The notes under the pieces: generated by a model
Database searches by the model: none
What the model was told of the DNA's origin: nothing
Seen by the model: the letters and a program-made list of their open reading frames with translations, nothing else
DNA from: Bacteroidota bacterium
Lineage (GTDB): Bacteria > Bacteroidota > Rhodothermia > Rhodothermales > UBA10348
NCBI GenBank assembly: GCA_027622005.1
Contig: JAQBZH010000009.1
Location: 1 to 64,000, forward strand
Direction: 5' to 3'
DNA: 64,000 bases
Made by a program: the position numbers and the translations under genes
In this document: piece by piece, positions 62,788 through 64,000 of the stretch
How the letters are laid out: each line of letters begins with the position of its first letter
How positions within the stretch are numbered: the stretch's first letter is position 1

Positions 62788-62823
62788 AAAAAAATCCCGC
62801 CTGACCTGTTGAAGGAGGCGGGA
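62788..62823 (-). terminator. Terminator / possible attenuator between rplT and pheS
   Basis: Read on the minus strand, TCCCGCCT (62823-62816) pairs with AGGCGGGA (62802-62795) around a 13-nt loop, followed by seven T (62794-62788). It begins about 110 bp after the rplT stop and ends about 28 bp before the pheS ATG. The loop contains CCTTCAAC (62815-62808), complementary to GTTGAAGG further upstream (62872-62865), so the leader could fold in two exclusive ways. This is a hallmark of attenuation, though a plain terminator is also possible. Confidence 0.75.
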
Positions 62824-62933
62824 CTTTCAATTTCGTGCGCAGCGGACGTTTCCGAGCAGCACCACCTTCAACGTATTATCGGGTAGAGCAGCTGCTAAAT
62901 CGTCTGGTTGTACGCATAACTGTATGCACAGTC

Positions 62934-63278
62934 CTAATTGGTTTTTTGAACTACAGCGGCAAAAGCTTTTGGATCGTGCATGGCGAGATCGGCTAATACC
63001 TTACGGTTTAATTCGATATCCGCTTTTCTGAGCGAACCCATTAGCTGGGAATACGTGGTGCCGTTGATGCGAGCGCCCGCATTGATACGGGTAATCCAGA
63101 GGCGACGAAACATCCGTTTACGTGCACGACGGTCCCGGTACTGGTACGTGAGGGCTTTTTCAACTGCGTTCTTGGCTACTGTATAGACGTTCTTACGACG
63201 TCCCCAGAAACCTTTTGCCATGTCCATTATCCGCTTGCGGCGGTGACGGGCGGCTACTCTATTTTTTGCGCGAGGCAT
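62934..63278 (-). CDS. rplT: 50S ribosomal protein L20
   Basis: A 114-residue highly basic protein with the L20 pattern [30 protein letters not shown] and the C-terminal globular part ([44 protein letters not shown]). It lies after rpmI (65 bp) in the conserved infC-rpmI-rplT order. In other bacteria L20 represses its own operon by binding the leader; the leader is not fully in the window. Confidence 0.98.
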   Translation of the reverse strand: MPRAKNRVAARHRRKRIMDMAKGFWGRRKNVYTVAKNAVEKALTYQYRDRRARKRMFRRLWITRINAGARINGTTYSQLMGSLRKADIELNRKVLADLAMHDPKAFAAVVQKTN

Positions 63279-63343
63279 AGTATACTAACTGTCTTGTTTG
63301 CTCTTGAAACCCTGTTCAGTTCTTTGAGAGGGTGGCGAATTTT

Positions 63344-63538
63344 TTAGCCGTTGATGAGTTTTCTCATGCGTGGCTCGTCAACCTCGGATACCAATGTGGC
63401 ACCTCGAAGATTACGTTTCCTTTTCGGGGATTTTTTTGTCAGAATGTGACTAGCAAACGCTTTTTTGCGCTTCAGACGACCCGTTCCGGTCAATGTGAAG
63501 CGTTTCTTAGCACCGCTATTCGTTTTCATCTTAGGCAT
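63344..63538 (-). CDS. rpmI: 50S ribosomal protein L35
   Basis: A 64-residue very basic protein ([31 protein letters not shown]..., RKLING end) of the usual L35 length. The gap to infC upstream is about 200 bp, larger than typical, and holds no gene that I can support. Confidence 0.97.
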   Translation of the reverse strand: MPKMKTNSGAKKRFTLTGTGRLKRKKAFASHILTKKSPKRKRNLRGATLVSEVDEPRMRKLING

Positions 63539-63740
63539 AATAGGAGCCTTTTTGGGCCTTATGGGACCAATTACACTGATTCTGATGCTTCCGTCCGCAA
63601 ACGATGTTCATCGCCTATGGAAATGGCTGAGCCTCAAAAAATACGAAATATGCAAACGTCCTGCAAAATATTTGAATCGCTAAACCACGTTTTTCTGTTG
63701 GAAATTCCGTGAATCAGGCAAGAACGCTATAAGAAGTCGG

Positions 63741-64000
63741 TTAACTCGGCTTCTTTTTAGATGGACTGAGGATGGTGGTCATTCTACGACCTTCCATTTT
63801 TGGAGCCTGGTCGATCTTGCAAACATCTTCCAGTTCGGTGATAAACCGTGCCAATACATCCATTCCGTGGTCTTTGTAAATAATATCTCTACCACGAAAC
63901 TGAACGTATGCTCTAACCTTGTGTCCTGCGGTTAGGAAGCCATGCGCGTGTTTGGTTTTGAAATCGAAATCGTGGGTATCCGTATGAGGACGGAACCGGA
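63741..64000 (-). CDS. infC: Translation initiation factor IF-3, 3' part (5' end off the window)
   Basis: The minus-strand frame ending at 63741 (stop TAA) encodes the C-terminal domain of IF-3: the visible residues include HDFDFKTKHAHGFLTAGHKVRAYVQFRGRD, then VLARFITELEDVCKIDQAPKMEGR and the charged tail SPSKKKPS. The start lies beyond position 64000. It is followed by rpmI and rplT, the conserved order. Confidence 0.93.
   Translation of the reverse strand, partial: RFRPHTDTHDFDFKTKHAHGFLTAGHKVRAYVQFRGRDIIYKDHGMDVLARFITELEDVCKIDQAPKMEGRRMTTILSPSKKKPS

Overview
The window looks like a chromosomal segment from a Gram-negative member of the Bacteroidota/Rhodothermota assemblage. Supporting signs are a type IX secretion-type C-terminal sorting domain (53533-54495), the TPR / DUF4292 / EnvC-like gene trio, a stand-alone PurS, a carbamoyl-phosphate synthase large chain without the C-terminal MGS domain, a CcmF/CcsA-type haem lyase, a TonB-type energy transducer, few Shine-Dalgarno sites, and many lipoproteins and LolA/LolB-like factors. 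This placement is inference; no rRNA is present. Most of the window is compact housekeeping DNA with short operons on both strands.

Layout. 1-450: the 5' end of a small gene and a tRNA-Arg(CCU) whose last 23 bp are duplicated just upstream, a possible att scar. 484-3000: serine-hydrolase lipoprotein, NTF2-like protein, TonB. 3000-7500: carA-carB behind a leader that holds a terminator. 7548-9601 (minus): DUF6174-like lipoprotein and mtaB. 9797-11978: psd-pssA-purS-clpS (phosphatidylethanolamine synthesis, purine synthesis, N-end-rule adaptor). 12287-22500: rlpA-like, yigZ, rnhA, obg-dprA, an RluD-type synthase, ptsN-like, hisS-lgt, a 21-bp tandem repeat, a DDAH-like hydrolase and rlmB. 22644-30000 (minus): small unknown protein, an M1-peptidase-like protein without its zinc motif, a flippase-like membrane protein, lolA, a class V aminotransferase, a membrane protein and a solitary hisA. 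30189-37873: metG, then lpdA, an atypical RpiB and the EnvC/DUF4292/TPR envelope cluster. 38014-41747: a glutamate-cysteine-ligase-like/CBS gene broken by one extra G in a G8 run, a TfoX-C protein and an M28 peptidase.

41897-52589 is the metal and efflux part: a heterodimeric ABC exporter pair, arsR with a palindromic operator candidate, arsM, and a convergent CnoX-like thioredoxin. A beta-propeller lipoprotein follows, then a four-gene manganese-type ABC importer. The importer is preceded by a DtxR/MntR-like palindrome and a perfect hairpin that abuts the first start codon. Both importer permeases carry C-terminal winged-helix-like tails.

52856-54495 is an out-of-frame join between a beta-helix gene and the 3' part of an FG-GAP/ASPIC-UnbV/sorting-domain gene. 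54482-64000 (minus) holds a REC-HPt protein, ccmF, and the cluster infC-rpmI-rplT-pheS-pheT-(coiled coil)-zapA, followed by a structured non-coding RNA candidate in the usual place of 6S RNA. A terminator with a plausible competing antiterminator lies between rplT and pheS.

No CRISPR array, intact mobile element or rRNA was seen. The most interesting items are the importer regulatory region with its permease tails, the structured RNA after zapA, the G8 frameshift, the chimeric beta-helix/ASPIC junction, the pheST attenuator candidate and the tRNA-Arg repeat.
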